A stretch of 64,000 bases of DNA from Azorinus chamasolen. Taxonomy: Eukaryota > Mollusca > Bivalvia > Cardiida > Solecurtidae. Shown piece after piece: positions 54,419 to 64,000 of this stretch (positions are counted from its first letter, which is position 1; every line of letters begins with the position of its first letter). Location: the NCBI GenBank assembly GCA_963576725.1, contig OY755251.1, positions 36,772,862-36,836,861 on the forward strand, given 5' to 3'. A program made the position numbers and the translations under genes. The notes beneath the pieces are model-generated. The model saw only the letters and a program-made list of their open reading frames with translations, had not been told where the DNA came from and ran no database searches.

Positions 54419-54585
54419 GGAAATTAAAACATTTTCAAGATTGCTGCTTTACTTCTCCACCAAGCTCTGCATTATGAAAATATTTAGAATGGTCTCTTCG
54501 AGATAATTCTAAAAAAGTGGTCAACTTTTTGGGGGAACTTATTAGGTAATGGGTCTAAAAATAGCCTATGAGGTAATGGGTTAAA
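54419..54585. mobile_element. MITE D fragment plus B tail
   Basis: D to 54541, then TAAAAATAGCCTATGAGGTA and GGGTTAA. Confidence 0.7.
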
Positions 54586-54892
54586 CACTGATTGGGCATT
54601 TCACTTGGAACTTTCAGCAAACAAAGGGCTATTATAATGATGTCAATAAATGAATGTACAAATTTATACTTGTTCTAATTTACTGGGGTTTTTTTTTCAA
54701 CCACTGACGATTCTAAATGTAAAAAGGAGGTGACTTTGTTCTTTTCCGGTGTAGATTTATATCTGCTATAAGAATCCTGTGCAGTATTAGTATAGATTCA
54801 TTTTATCTGCGACAATGAAATATCTATTTGCAAGACGGTATATATTCTGATGAGAGACTGAATTGGCGAAAACCGGTCAGGTAGGGTGCCGT

Positions 54893-56215
54893 CGTTCAAA
54901 ACTTTAACATTGCATATAACTTCTGAATTACTTAAGCTAGACCATTCATATTTGGTATGCAGATAGCTTAGGTGAAGGCCTTTCACTTGATACAGGGATA
55001 CGTGAAATCAGGTCAAGGTCACTATTACTAAATCTTTGCCATTTTTAACAAACTTTAACATTGCTATAACTTCTGAACTACAAATGCTAGGCAATTCATC
55101 TTTGGTATACAGATAGCTTGGGCGAAGGCCTTTCACTTGATACAAGGATACATGAAATCTGGTCAAGGTCACTATTTCCAAAATTTTGCCGTCATTAACA
55201 AAACTTTAACATTGGTTATTACTTCTGAACTACAATTGCTAGGCAATTCATCTTTGGTATACAGATAGCTTGGGTTAAGGCCTTTCACTTGATACAAGGA
55301 TACATGAAATCAGGTCAAGGTCACTATTTCTAAACCTTTGCCGTCGTTAACAAAACTTTAACATTGCTTATTACTTCTGAATTACTTCAGCTAGACCATT
55401 CATATTTGGTATGCAGATAGCTTGGGTAAAGGCCTTTCATTTGGTACATGAAATCAGGTCAGGGTCACTATTTTGAAAACTTTGTCATTTAAACAAACTT
55501 TAACATTGCTATAACTTCTGAACTACAAATGCTAGGCAATTCATCTGTGGTATACAAATGGCTTCGGTAAAGGCCTTTCAGTTGATATAAAGACATTTGA
55601 AATTAGGTCAAGGTCACTATTTTGACAAGTTGACCATCCCTGAAAAACTTCAACATTTTGTCTTAACTTGTGAACCACATATGCTAGACAATTCGTATAT
55701 GGTATGGAGATAACTGGTGAAGGCCTTTCAGTTGTTACAAGGATATATGAAATTGGGTCATGGTCATGGTCACTGTTTTGAAAACTTGACTGTTTTTAAC
55801 AAACTTTAACATTTTGTTATAACTTCTGATCCACGAACGCTAGGCAATTCACCGTTGGTAATTCAGATAGCTTCGGTAAGGACCTTACAGATAACATGAA
55901 GATACCTGAAATCAGGTCAAGGTCAAGGTCACTATTTTGAAAACTTGGCTGTCATTAAAGTGTTGTTATAACTTCTGAACTACATATGCTAGACAATTTA
56001 TATTTGGTATGCAGATAGCTTGGATCCATGCCTTTCACTTGATACAAGGATACGTGAAATCAGGTCAAGGTCACTATTTTGAAAACTTCGCCATTTTTAA
56101 CAACTACAAATGCTAGGCAATTCATCCTTGGTATACAGATTGCTTTGGTGAAGGCTTTTCAGTTGATTAAGGATACATGAAATTGGGTCAAGGTCAGCAC
56201 CAAAGAAATCTGGCT
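54893..56215 (+). repeat. tandem-core array, about 155-165 bp units
   Basis: Eight or more units containing AACATTGCTATAACTTCTGA, TATACAGATAGCTTGGG and CAGGTCAAGGTCACTATTT. Confidence 0.9.
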
Positions 56216-56384
56216 TTAATGCAGTTTCCGCATTGTTGCTTGTTAATTCTCGTATTCGCCAATTTTTTTACAATTTTCGCAGAACAGGGCCAACCTCACA
56301 AGAAATACTGACTCATGCTCACTTGTCGCTTATTACTGAGTATTCGTGTAAAATATTGACTATAAACATTAAATAACGTAAATA

Positions 56385-56625
56385 TACCCCACGCGACGAA
56401 GTTGCATAGGGGTATACGTATAGTGTTTGACCAGTCCGTCCGTGTATCATAAAACATTGTTGCTCATCTAGCACTTTTCATTTCTTGACCAATTTATCTC
56501 AAATTTGCTTTAAGAATTGTCATGAATAAAAGCTTGGATGAGCTTTTCAGGGGAATCTGTCATGGCCCCCACGGGGAACTATTTTCGTCTCTGACAATGA
56601 GGCGGCGTGGTGTATGTGAGCGTAC
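56385..56625 (+). mobile_element. Helentron-like 5' fragment
   Basis: Hairpin ATACCCCACGCGACGAAGTT...GGGGTAT then GTCCGTCC and one core. Confidence 0.6.
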
Positions 56626-56644
56626 TCACTAAAGTTTTTTTATT

Positions 56645-56765
56645 TGAACACAATAGTTTTACATTGGCACCGAAGAATCGGATATTGTTCCATAAACAAA
56701 TAGAGTAGACCCTCTGATCTGGGTCTACTCTGTTTTCAAAGGTGTGTCAGTGGAGTATTCTTTAA
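56645..56765 (-). mobile_element. MITE A2, tip-deleted hairpin half
   Basis: GTAGACCCTCTGATCTGGGT. Confidence 0.65.
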
Positions 56766-56862
56766 GCAGAAGAATTCTGAATAGGTTAAAAAAGGAATCG
56801 ACCCAAAATAGAGAAAAATGAAGCACGCCACAGGAAGTAGTATCGAACCACAGGCACTAGAT

Positions 56863-58556
56863 CGAACAAGAGTGCCAGTGGACACAATATACGCCCGTCG
56901 GGGTCTTGTTCAACATTAACTGGGGTTAACGTATTTGCTGAACTCAAATTCTAAGCCCAATTTTGCGACCAAGTTTCAAGGTTGTAAATAGGTATACTTT
57001 AACAAAAAACCTTAACCAAAAATTCTAAATTGAAAAGTGCCATAATTGTGTCTAAATGCTTGACAGAGTTGCATTGTATTTACTCTTGCCTACAGATGAA
57101 GCTTCTGATGGTGAACAAATGTTTCAAGTTTAAAAGCTTTATCTGAAAGGGTTATGTTAATAAGTGGACTTTAACCAAAACCTTAACCAAAAATTCCAAG
57201 CTAAAAAGCGTCATAATCATGTCAAAATGTTAGACAGAGTTATGTACTCTTGCCTACAGGTGAAGTTTGTGATGGTGAACAAGTGCTCCAAGTTTAAAAG
57301 CTTTATCTCAAAGGGTTATGTAAATAAGTGGACTTTAACCAAAACCGTAACAAAAAATTCTAAGTTAAAAAGGGGTATAATTCGGTCAAAATGCTTGACA
57401 GAGTTATTTTCTCTTGCCTACTGGTGAAGGTTGTGACGGTGAACAAGTGTTCCAAGTTTAAAACCTTTATCTCAAAGGGTTATGTAAATAAATGGACTTT
57501 AACAAAGCCTTAACCAAAAATTCTAAGTTAAAAAGGGGCATAATTTGGTCAAAATGCTTGACAGAGTTATTTACTCTTGCCTACAGGTAAACAAGTGTTC
57601 CAAGTTTCAAAGCTTTATCTCAAAGTGTTATGTAAATAAATGGACTTTAACAAAGCCTTAACCAAAAATTCTAAGTTAAAAAGGGGCATAATTCAGTCAA
57701 AATGCTTGACAGAGTTATTTACTCTTGCCTACAGGTGAAGGTTGTGACGGTGAACAAGTGTTCCAAGTTTAAAACCTTTATCTCAAAGGGTTATGTAAAT
57801 AAATGGACTTTAACAAAGCCTTAACCAAAAAATCTAAGTTAAAAAGGGGCATAATTCGGTCAAAATGCTTGACAGGGTTATTTACTCTTGCCTACAGGAG
57901 AAGGTTGTGACGGTGAACAAGTGTTCCAAATTTCAAAGCTTTATCTCAAAGTGTTATGTAAATAAATGGACTTTAACAAAGCCTTAACCAAAAATTCTAA
58001 GTTAAAAAGGGGCATAATTCAGTCAAAATGCTTGACAGAGTTATTTACTCTTGCCTACAGGTGAAGGTTGTGACGGTGAACAAGTGTTCCAAGTTTCAAA
58101 GCTTTATCTCAAAGTGTTATGTAGATAAGTGGACTTGTTCCACATAAATTGAGGTTAACATTTTTGCTTAACGCAAATGCTAAACGCAAATTCTAAGTCC
58201 AATTAAGCGACTTTGACCTTGGATAAACGAGCCGAGACTTGGCAGGCTACTGTAGCATGTCTAGATAAACATTATGATTAAATTTGGGAAGGATCCACCA
58301 AGCGGAACTTGAGTTAGAGATGTTACAGACAGACAGACCGGTTAAATTTTTTGCTAAACGAAAATTCGAAGTCCAATTGTGTGACCTTGACCTTGGATAA
58401 ACAAACCGGGACTTGGCAGGCAACTGTAGAATGTCTAGATAAACATTGTGTTAAAATTTGAGAAGGATCCACCAAGCGGAACTTGAGTTAGAGATGTTAC
58501 AGACAACCAGACAGCGCTATTCCATAATACGTCCCGTTTTTTCAAACGGGCGTATA
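56863..58556 (-). mobile_element. Helentron-like array with about 160-bp units
   Basis: AACAAGAG and TCTTGTT ends lie close together (56863, 56904). Then about seven units with GACAGAGTTATTTACTCTTG, an ACAGACAGAC tract and the hairpin CGTCCCGTTTTTTCAAACGG. Confidence 0.85.
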
Positions 58557-58601
58557 AAAGGGCTATAGTTTATTTATAAGACCTGGTACATTAATACACC
58601 C

Positions 58602-58720
58602 AGTACATTAATATAGGAGTTGAGTTTCTGCATTAATTTGCCCTGCATTAAACAACCACCTGCTGTTTAAGAGTCATATGCCCAATAAATGAATGGCCGC
58701 TTAGGACAGGTTCTACTGTA
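58602..58720. mobile_element. MITE C2, right half
   Basis: CTGCATTAAACAACCACCTG to GGTTCTACTGTA. Confidence 0.75.
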
Positions 58721-58937
58721 CTATATATACATGAGGAAAATCATAATGGATCCCGCTAAATTGGACAAAAATTGAAACGTTCGTCTGAATTACCAAAACA
58801 TTCATATAAAACATGGTTCACTTCTCCCAGTAATCGAATGGGAAGCTATCGCGATGATTTAACTTGAAGTAGACCAATGCAATCTCTGTATGTATGTACT
58901 AGGTACATACGTATATATAAATCATAACCGGTTATTA

Positions 58938-59030
58938 TGTCTCCCCCCATATTTATATGGGGGAGACATATTGTTTTCGTGAGAGTTGTCTGTCTGTCTG
59001 TCCGTCCGTCCGTCCGTCCGTCCGTCTGTC

Positions 59031-59062
<32 letters not shown>

Positions 59063-60272
59063 ACACTTTTTGTCCGGACGATAACTTCAATATGCCTGAT
59101 GCCAGTTGATTGAAACTTCATATATGGAAAGAGCATAATGAGAGGAAGTGTCATGCACAAGGTCCATAACTCTGGCTTCACTAATATAGGAGTTATTGCC
59201 CCTTGTAAAAAAAATCACACTTTTTTGTCCGGACGATAATCCTATATGGCTCATGCCATTGGATTGAAACTTCATATATGGAAAGATCATGACGAGAGGA
59301 AGTGTCATGCACAAGGTCCATAACTGTGGCTTCACTAATATTGGAGTTATTGCCCTTTGTAAAAAATATCACAATTTTTTGTCCAGACAATAACTTCAAT
59401 ATGCCTGATGCCAGTTGATTGAAACTTCATATATGGAAAGAGCATAATGAGAGAAAGTGTCATGCAGAAGGTACATAACTCTGGCTTCACTAATATAGGA
59501 GTTATTGCCCTTTGTAAAAAAAATTCACACTTTTTTGTCCGGACGATAACTTCTATATGGCTCATGCCATTGGATTGAAACTTCATATATGGAAAGATCA
59601 TAACGAGAGGAAGTGTCATGCACAAGGTCCATAACTCTGGCTTCACTAATATTGGAGTTATTGCCCTTTGTAAAAAAAATCACAATTTTTTGTCCGGATG
59701 ATTACTCCTATGTGACACATGCCATTGGAGTGAAACTTCATACATGGAAAGATCATGATAAGAGAAAGTGTCATGCATAAGATCCTTAACTCGAGCTTCA
59801 ATAAATTTAGAGTTATTGCCCCTTGTACATTTGTTTAATTCTTTCTTGTCCGGACGATAACTCCTACATGGCTCTTGCCAGCGTATTGAAACTTCATACA
59901 TGGAAAGAGCATGATGAGAGAAAGTGTCATGAACAAGGGCCATAATTCTGGCTTCAATACTTTTGGAGTTATTGCCCTTTGTTACATTTTTTGGATGATC
60001 AATAACTCCTGTTCGACTGATGCTATTGGAATGACATTTTATTTTTGGAAAGAGCATGATGAAAGTAAGTGTCATGCACAAGGGCCATAAATCTGGTATC
60101 AGTATTTTTGGAGTTATTAGCTGTTACCATTTTCTTCTTGAAAAATGTAGTGTGGAAAGCGCATAATGAGGGGAAGTATCATTCATCAAGACCATAACAT
60201 TTTTAGTGATTTCCCTTTACATATTGTTTTTATTAGAGGGGAGACATCAGTTTTTGTGACAAAAACCTCTAG
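58938..60272 (+). mobile_element. Helentron-like array, TGTCCGGACGATAAC units
   Basis: 5' hairpin GTCTCCCCCCATATTTATAT/GGGGGAGAC, (GTCC/GTCT)n, about seven 155-160 bp units, end GGGGAGACATCAG. Confidence 0.9.
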
Positions 60273-60293
60273 TTCCCTTTTAAAGTCCATTTT

Positions 60294-60930
60294 TATATGC
60301 CCGAAGGTAACTTCGGTCGTAGTATGGTATGGCGCTTGTCCGTCTGTCTGTCTGGCTAGTAGATGACCCCTTTTGATTTTGAGATCAGTAGGTCAAAGGT
60401 CAAGGTCACAGTGACCCTCAACTCAATCATCTTGTCCGCTCAATAACTTGATAAGTATTAGGTGTGCTGCCTTCATACTTAGTAGGAAGGTTGGTCATGG
60501 CCAGTACATGACCCCTATTTATTTTGAGGTTAGTCGGTCAAAGGTCGAGGTCACAGTGCCATTCAACTCAAAAATATTGTCCGCTCAATAACTTGATAAG
60601 TATTGGGTGGAATGTCTTCATACTTAGTGGGAAGGTTGGTCATGGCCAGTACATGGCCTGTATTGATTTTGAGGTCAGTCGGTCAAAGATCAAGGCCACA
60701 GCGACCTTCAGCTCAAATATAGTGTCAGCTCAATAACTTTGTAAGTATTAGGTGTGCTGTCTTCATATTTAGTAGGAAGGTTGGTCATGGCCTGCACATG
60801 ACCCCTATTTATTTGAGGTCAGTTGGTCAAAAGTCAAGGTCACGGTGACCTTCAACTCAAATTAATAGTGTGCATGTTACAACGGCACATACTTCGGGCG
60901 TATAATGATCCGACACACGGGGCTCTTGTT
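60294..60930 (+). mobile_element. Helentron-like element, complete
   Basis: 5' hairpin GCCCGAAGGTAACTTCGG, GTCTGTCT, about four cores (CCGCTCAATAACTTGATAAG), 3' ATCCGACACACGGGGCTCTT then GTT. Confidence 0.9.
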
Positions 60931-61017
60931 AACATTTTGATCAACACTACTCTCAAACCAATTGGCCGATTTCCGATCTTTGTCGATCGTGTGTGTCATT
61001 CGAAATATGAATTATTA

Positions 61018-61226
61018 TACAGTAAAATCTCTATTATTCGAACACTAAAATATGTATTACCATCGATATTTAAGACAGGTGGCAGCTTAATGCATGGTGA
61101 AAGTCATGCAGAAAGCTCCTCTAGGAGCTTTCTGCATGCATTTTACCATGCATTAAGCAGCCACCTGCCTAAAAGGGTCTAACTTCTTCTATACAGAAAA
61201 TTCGAATAATCGAGGTTTTATTGTAT
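61018..61226. mobile_element. MITE C5
   Basis: TACAGTAAAATCTCTATTAT to GAGGTTTTATTGTA, with the C core inside. Confidence 0.88.
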
Positions 61227-61504
61227 ATGTGTATTTCTGAAATATATTTCTGAGACGCCATCTTCATTTTTAGACCCCAACATCTTGTCCGGTTGCATGC
61301 ATTCAACTATGAGCAACAGAAGTTTCTCCAGCCATTAACTTTTTCACTGTGAATTCGAAACTGTGATCACTTTTGCAAACAGTTTGGATCCAGATTGTTT
61401 GGTATTGTGATTAAGTTGTATTGTTCAAACAGTCAGGAAGAACATCTAACGATTTGAAGCAGACGACAATGTTGTCAGACGAAAGTTACTCCGGGTGGTG
61501 AAAG

Positions 61505-61685
61505 TTAACCCTTTCATATAAACGCCTTTTCACGCATTTGCAAACAGAGAAGACCTAGATCAGGCGACCCAGTTGAAGCCGTCTGACCAGGGTCTGCCCT
61601 GTTTGCTAAAAGGAATTTGATAAGTTTCTAAACCGGCTACAATGTTCCGTCTTCCATATTTCATTATAACTATTTAAAAGGTTAA
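61505..61685 (+). mobile_element. MITE A1, shortened
   Basis: Right block ends early, TATTTAAAAGGTTAA. Confidence 0.8.
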
Positions 61686-62354
61686 ATATCCTTATATGAT
61701 ACACACTAGTTAGTGGCGAATGAAAACAGGTTGTATTCAAATTAGACGCCGAATAAATTGACATTTTATCATAATTCAATCAGATTGACATTCTCATTGT
61801 TTTGCTAAGAAGATTGGACGAACTATAATTTTCAAAAATGCTGGCGACATGTTTTTTGGAGATGACACTTGGGGTGAAAATAGTAACTGTTAAAGAGGGT
61901 GTTTCATAAAGCCTACAAATCTAAATTTCATGATAAATCGGTTTGTTTCATTTTATGGACTCTTTGTTTTGCTTGGGTGGATTCAACTCTTTCACTGTCA
62001 ATTGCGAATCTTTATGTTTACACACACATATGCAAAGAGTTTGTATCAAAAGTGACTCGGCGTATTTGATCAGGATCAAAACTGTATGATACTATGATTA
62101 TGATAGTAGAAACAAAAATAAAGACAATTCGAAAAAAATGAACAAGACGACACAATTTGCAGACAAAAAAGGTTGGCCGTGAAAGGATTAAGCGTTTTTT
62201 AGCTCTCTACTTCCTCGTCCATTGACAATGCTAGGCTACGATTCGTTCCTGGCGTTACCCTAATTATCCGAAGTATTCCGACACCCAGTCTCTCCGCTCT
62301 GCCAGTGTGTACCGTCGAATAAATCAGTTTAGGGTCATGTTTACAACTTTAAAT

Positions 62355-62445
62355 TAGACTGACATAGTAGCAAATAGTGAAGACCCTGATCAAACGGCTC
62401 CGCGATGAGCTGTTTGATCTGGGTCTGCATTATTTACCAGGGTGT
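62355..62445. repeat. family F palindrome
   Basis: GACATAGTAGCAAATAGTGA then AGACCCTGATCAAACGGC, loop CTCCGCGATGAG. Confidence 0.75.
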
Positions 62446-62588
62446 GTCTGTCTGGATACTTAGAGTATAGTCAGGGTAATGTTAATGATAAGCAGTTTAC
62501 CGGTACGTGTATGTATAGGATAGGTAGGCAAGTGTAGGCTTCCTTAACCTTTAGCCTTCTATGTGTCTGCTAGGAGTGAATACCTATG

Positions 62589-62654
62589 CAAACAGTTTGG
62601 ATCCAGATGAAACACCGATTAACTCGGCGTCTCATCAGGATCCAAACTGTTTGA
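62589..62654. repeat. family E palindrome
   Basis: CAAACAGTTTGGATCCAGAT and inverse. Diverged relatives at 6882-6945, 7018-7094 and 62890-62945. Confidence 0.75.
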
Positions 62655-63059
62655 CACCCTGATTGCATTATGGTAGACAAACTGAATATAGCTAGACTTT
62701 TGAAAATGTGGTGGGTGAAAAATTCTGTAAAAATAATTTGATCAGCATGCTAAAGGTTAACCCCTTCTGCACTGTCAGCAATTGTCGCCTGCAAATATTT
62801 ATCATCTGTTTTTTGTTGGGTTTTTTTCTTTAATTCTAAAAGTACGCCTTGTTCCATTTCTTTCAAAACATACAGTGCCAGATAGCAAAACTGTTTGATA
62901 TTATTCGACGTCTCATCTGGATCTAAACTGTTTGTAGAGGTTACCATAAATTTACCGGTAAACTCTTTCTCTACCAGCAGTTAATTCGTTCATAACTTAT
63001 GCATACAATCAGATGAGCTGCCGTGTAACGCGGTCTCTATTCAGAATCCAACCAGTTTC

Positions 63060-63245
63060 AGAGAAACAGATAAATGTGCGTATTCAAATACTAAAATTGT
63101 AATTTCTCCACCCATGTTGTGACCACTCTTTAGAATCGTCTCGTCGAGACGATTCTAAAGAGTGGTCACAACATGAGGTTTGGGTGGGGGGAAATAAAGG
63201 AGTTATTCTTGAAAATGTTTTAATTTACGCATCTTATCTGGACCT
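63060..63245. mobile_element. MITE D
   Basis: Near-perfect arms around TCTCGTCGAGACGATT. Confidence 0.9.
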
Positions 63246-63760
63246 CTGAAGTTTGGCATTCTGGCTGTATGTTTGGAGAGAAACTGAGAAAAACATAACT
63301 GCTGAAATAGTAACAGACGATATATTTTGCAGCCGACAAGTTTTGCAGACGACAATTACGTTTTCCGGTATTTTTGTATACAAGCATTGGCACTACAGTC
63401 TGAGTGTCAAACAGGGTGACCCTGATGAGGTATACCGAGGGACTCGGCATTCCATTTTGATCCTAATACATGTAGTTTACTAAAGTGATATCACCGGCCG
63501 ATACCTTATTAAAAGTTACGCATGCATAGCTTGCGATTAACGCTTTGAAAGCTGTTTTTGACAAAGTGAAATAAAGTATCACTGTCTAACGACAGAGTCT
63601 ATTTAGTATCAAGGGGTATAGATTGAGAGAAAAGTTTGAATGTTAAAACAGTGCAGATCCTGTCAGAGGTCTACACTGCATTCGCCAGTGTCCTCTTTTT
63701 CCTTCAAATGGTTAACCCTTGAAACATTAATCGCTACTATAACGATACAGTTAGGATATA

Positions 63761-63967
63761 GACAGTAGAACATGTTTTAAGCGGACATCGAAAGCGGTCT
63801 AATCATGGGTTTGTAAGGCAGGTGGTAGCTTAATGCAGGCCAAAAGTAATGCAGAAAGCTCCTATAGGAGCTTTCTGCATTACGTTTGTCCTGCATTAAG
63901 CAACCATCTGCTTTTTATGGCTCCTGGGTTCACTAAATGAATGGTTGCATAGGACAGGTCCTACTGT
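63761..63967. mobile_element. MITE C2
   Basis: Centre AAAGCTCCTATAGGAGCTTT perfect. Confidence 0.9.
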
Positions 63968-64000
63968 AAAGAAAAACATCGATACACACTGCGCATGCTT

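Larger units (their letters stand above)
53618..54890. other. intergenic, no gene seen
   Basis: Apart from the AAT microsatellite and the A1, D and B fragments listed, nothing recognisable. Confidence 0.5.
61686..63059. other. intergenic, no gene seen
   Basis: Family E and F palindromes only; some CpG at 62160-62340 without a frame. Confidence 0.5.

Noticed and set aside
58846..60081. Several minus-strand frames with repeated LCMTLPL-like segments
   Set aside because: They follow the 155-160 bp tandem cores of a Helentron-like array and carry no known domain.
1..64000. Autonomous transposase, reverse transcriptase or viral genes
   Set aside because: No open frame with transposase, RT, integrase or Rep/helicase motifs was seen; all mobile elements here look non-autonomous.

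Overview
The window is AT-rich, intron-bearing animal nuclear DNA. It looks like a bivalve mollusc, probably a heterodont clam (inference). The grounds are split genes with GT-AG introns and a very high load of short palindromic transposons. There are also several repeat families with GTCC/GTCT microsatellites and 110-190 bp tandem cores, of the 'pearl'/Helentron type described from bivalves.

Two protein-coding genes can be reconstructed, arranged head to head about 10 kb apart. On the minus strand, 26590 to 14645, five phase-compatible exons encode a 236-residue protein. It has one N-terminal CAP-Gly domain (microtubule-tail binding) and a C-terminal half I do not recognise. On the plus strand, 36584 to 50000, eleven phase-compatible exons encode a complete 625-residue TAF6, the histone-fold and HEAT-repeat subunit of TFIID. 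Its mRNA probably has an upstream non-coding exon, because the start-codon exon is preceded by a splice acceptor. A TCTCGCGAGA promoter-type palindrome lies 2.9 kb upstream. I see no other convincing protein-coding gene, no rRNA gene, no intact tRNA gene and no CRISPR array.

Most of the rest is mobile DNA. Families A (subtypes A1 and A2) and B are TTAA-flanked MITEs with ends CCCTTTCC or CCCATTCC, which resemble piggyBac termini. Family C is TA-flanked with pogo/Tigger-like ends (CAGTARAACC). Family D is a roughly 180 bp near-perfect palindrome. Helentron-like elements end in TCTTGTT. There are single copies of a 739 bp TIR element with a 9 bp target duplication and of a tRNA-Leu-like SINE. 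Nesting is frequent: A into D, B into C, A into A, Helentron-like into A. Several nests give exact empty sites inside this window.

Layout: 1-14.6 kb, intergenic repeats. 14.6-26.6 kb, the CAP-Gly gene with repeat-filled introns. 26.6-36.5 kb, intergenic, with candidate regulatory palindromes at 27.7-28.1 and 33.6 kb. 36.5-50.0 kb, TAF6 with introns nearly saturated by MITEs. 50-64 kb, intergenic, dominated after 54.9 kb by tandem-core arrays.

The most interesting signals are four. A 55 bp tandem array in TAF6 intron 2 copies the 3' splice site and first codons of exon 3. One palindromic centre (GCTCCTATAGGAGC) is shared by MITE families with unrelated arms and ends. Two related 18 bp CG-centred palindromes sit in an otherwise unique CpG-bearing stretch of a CAP-Gly intron. 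Different Helentron-like families share one terminus.
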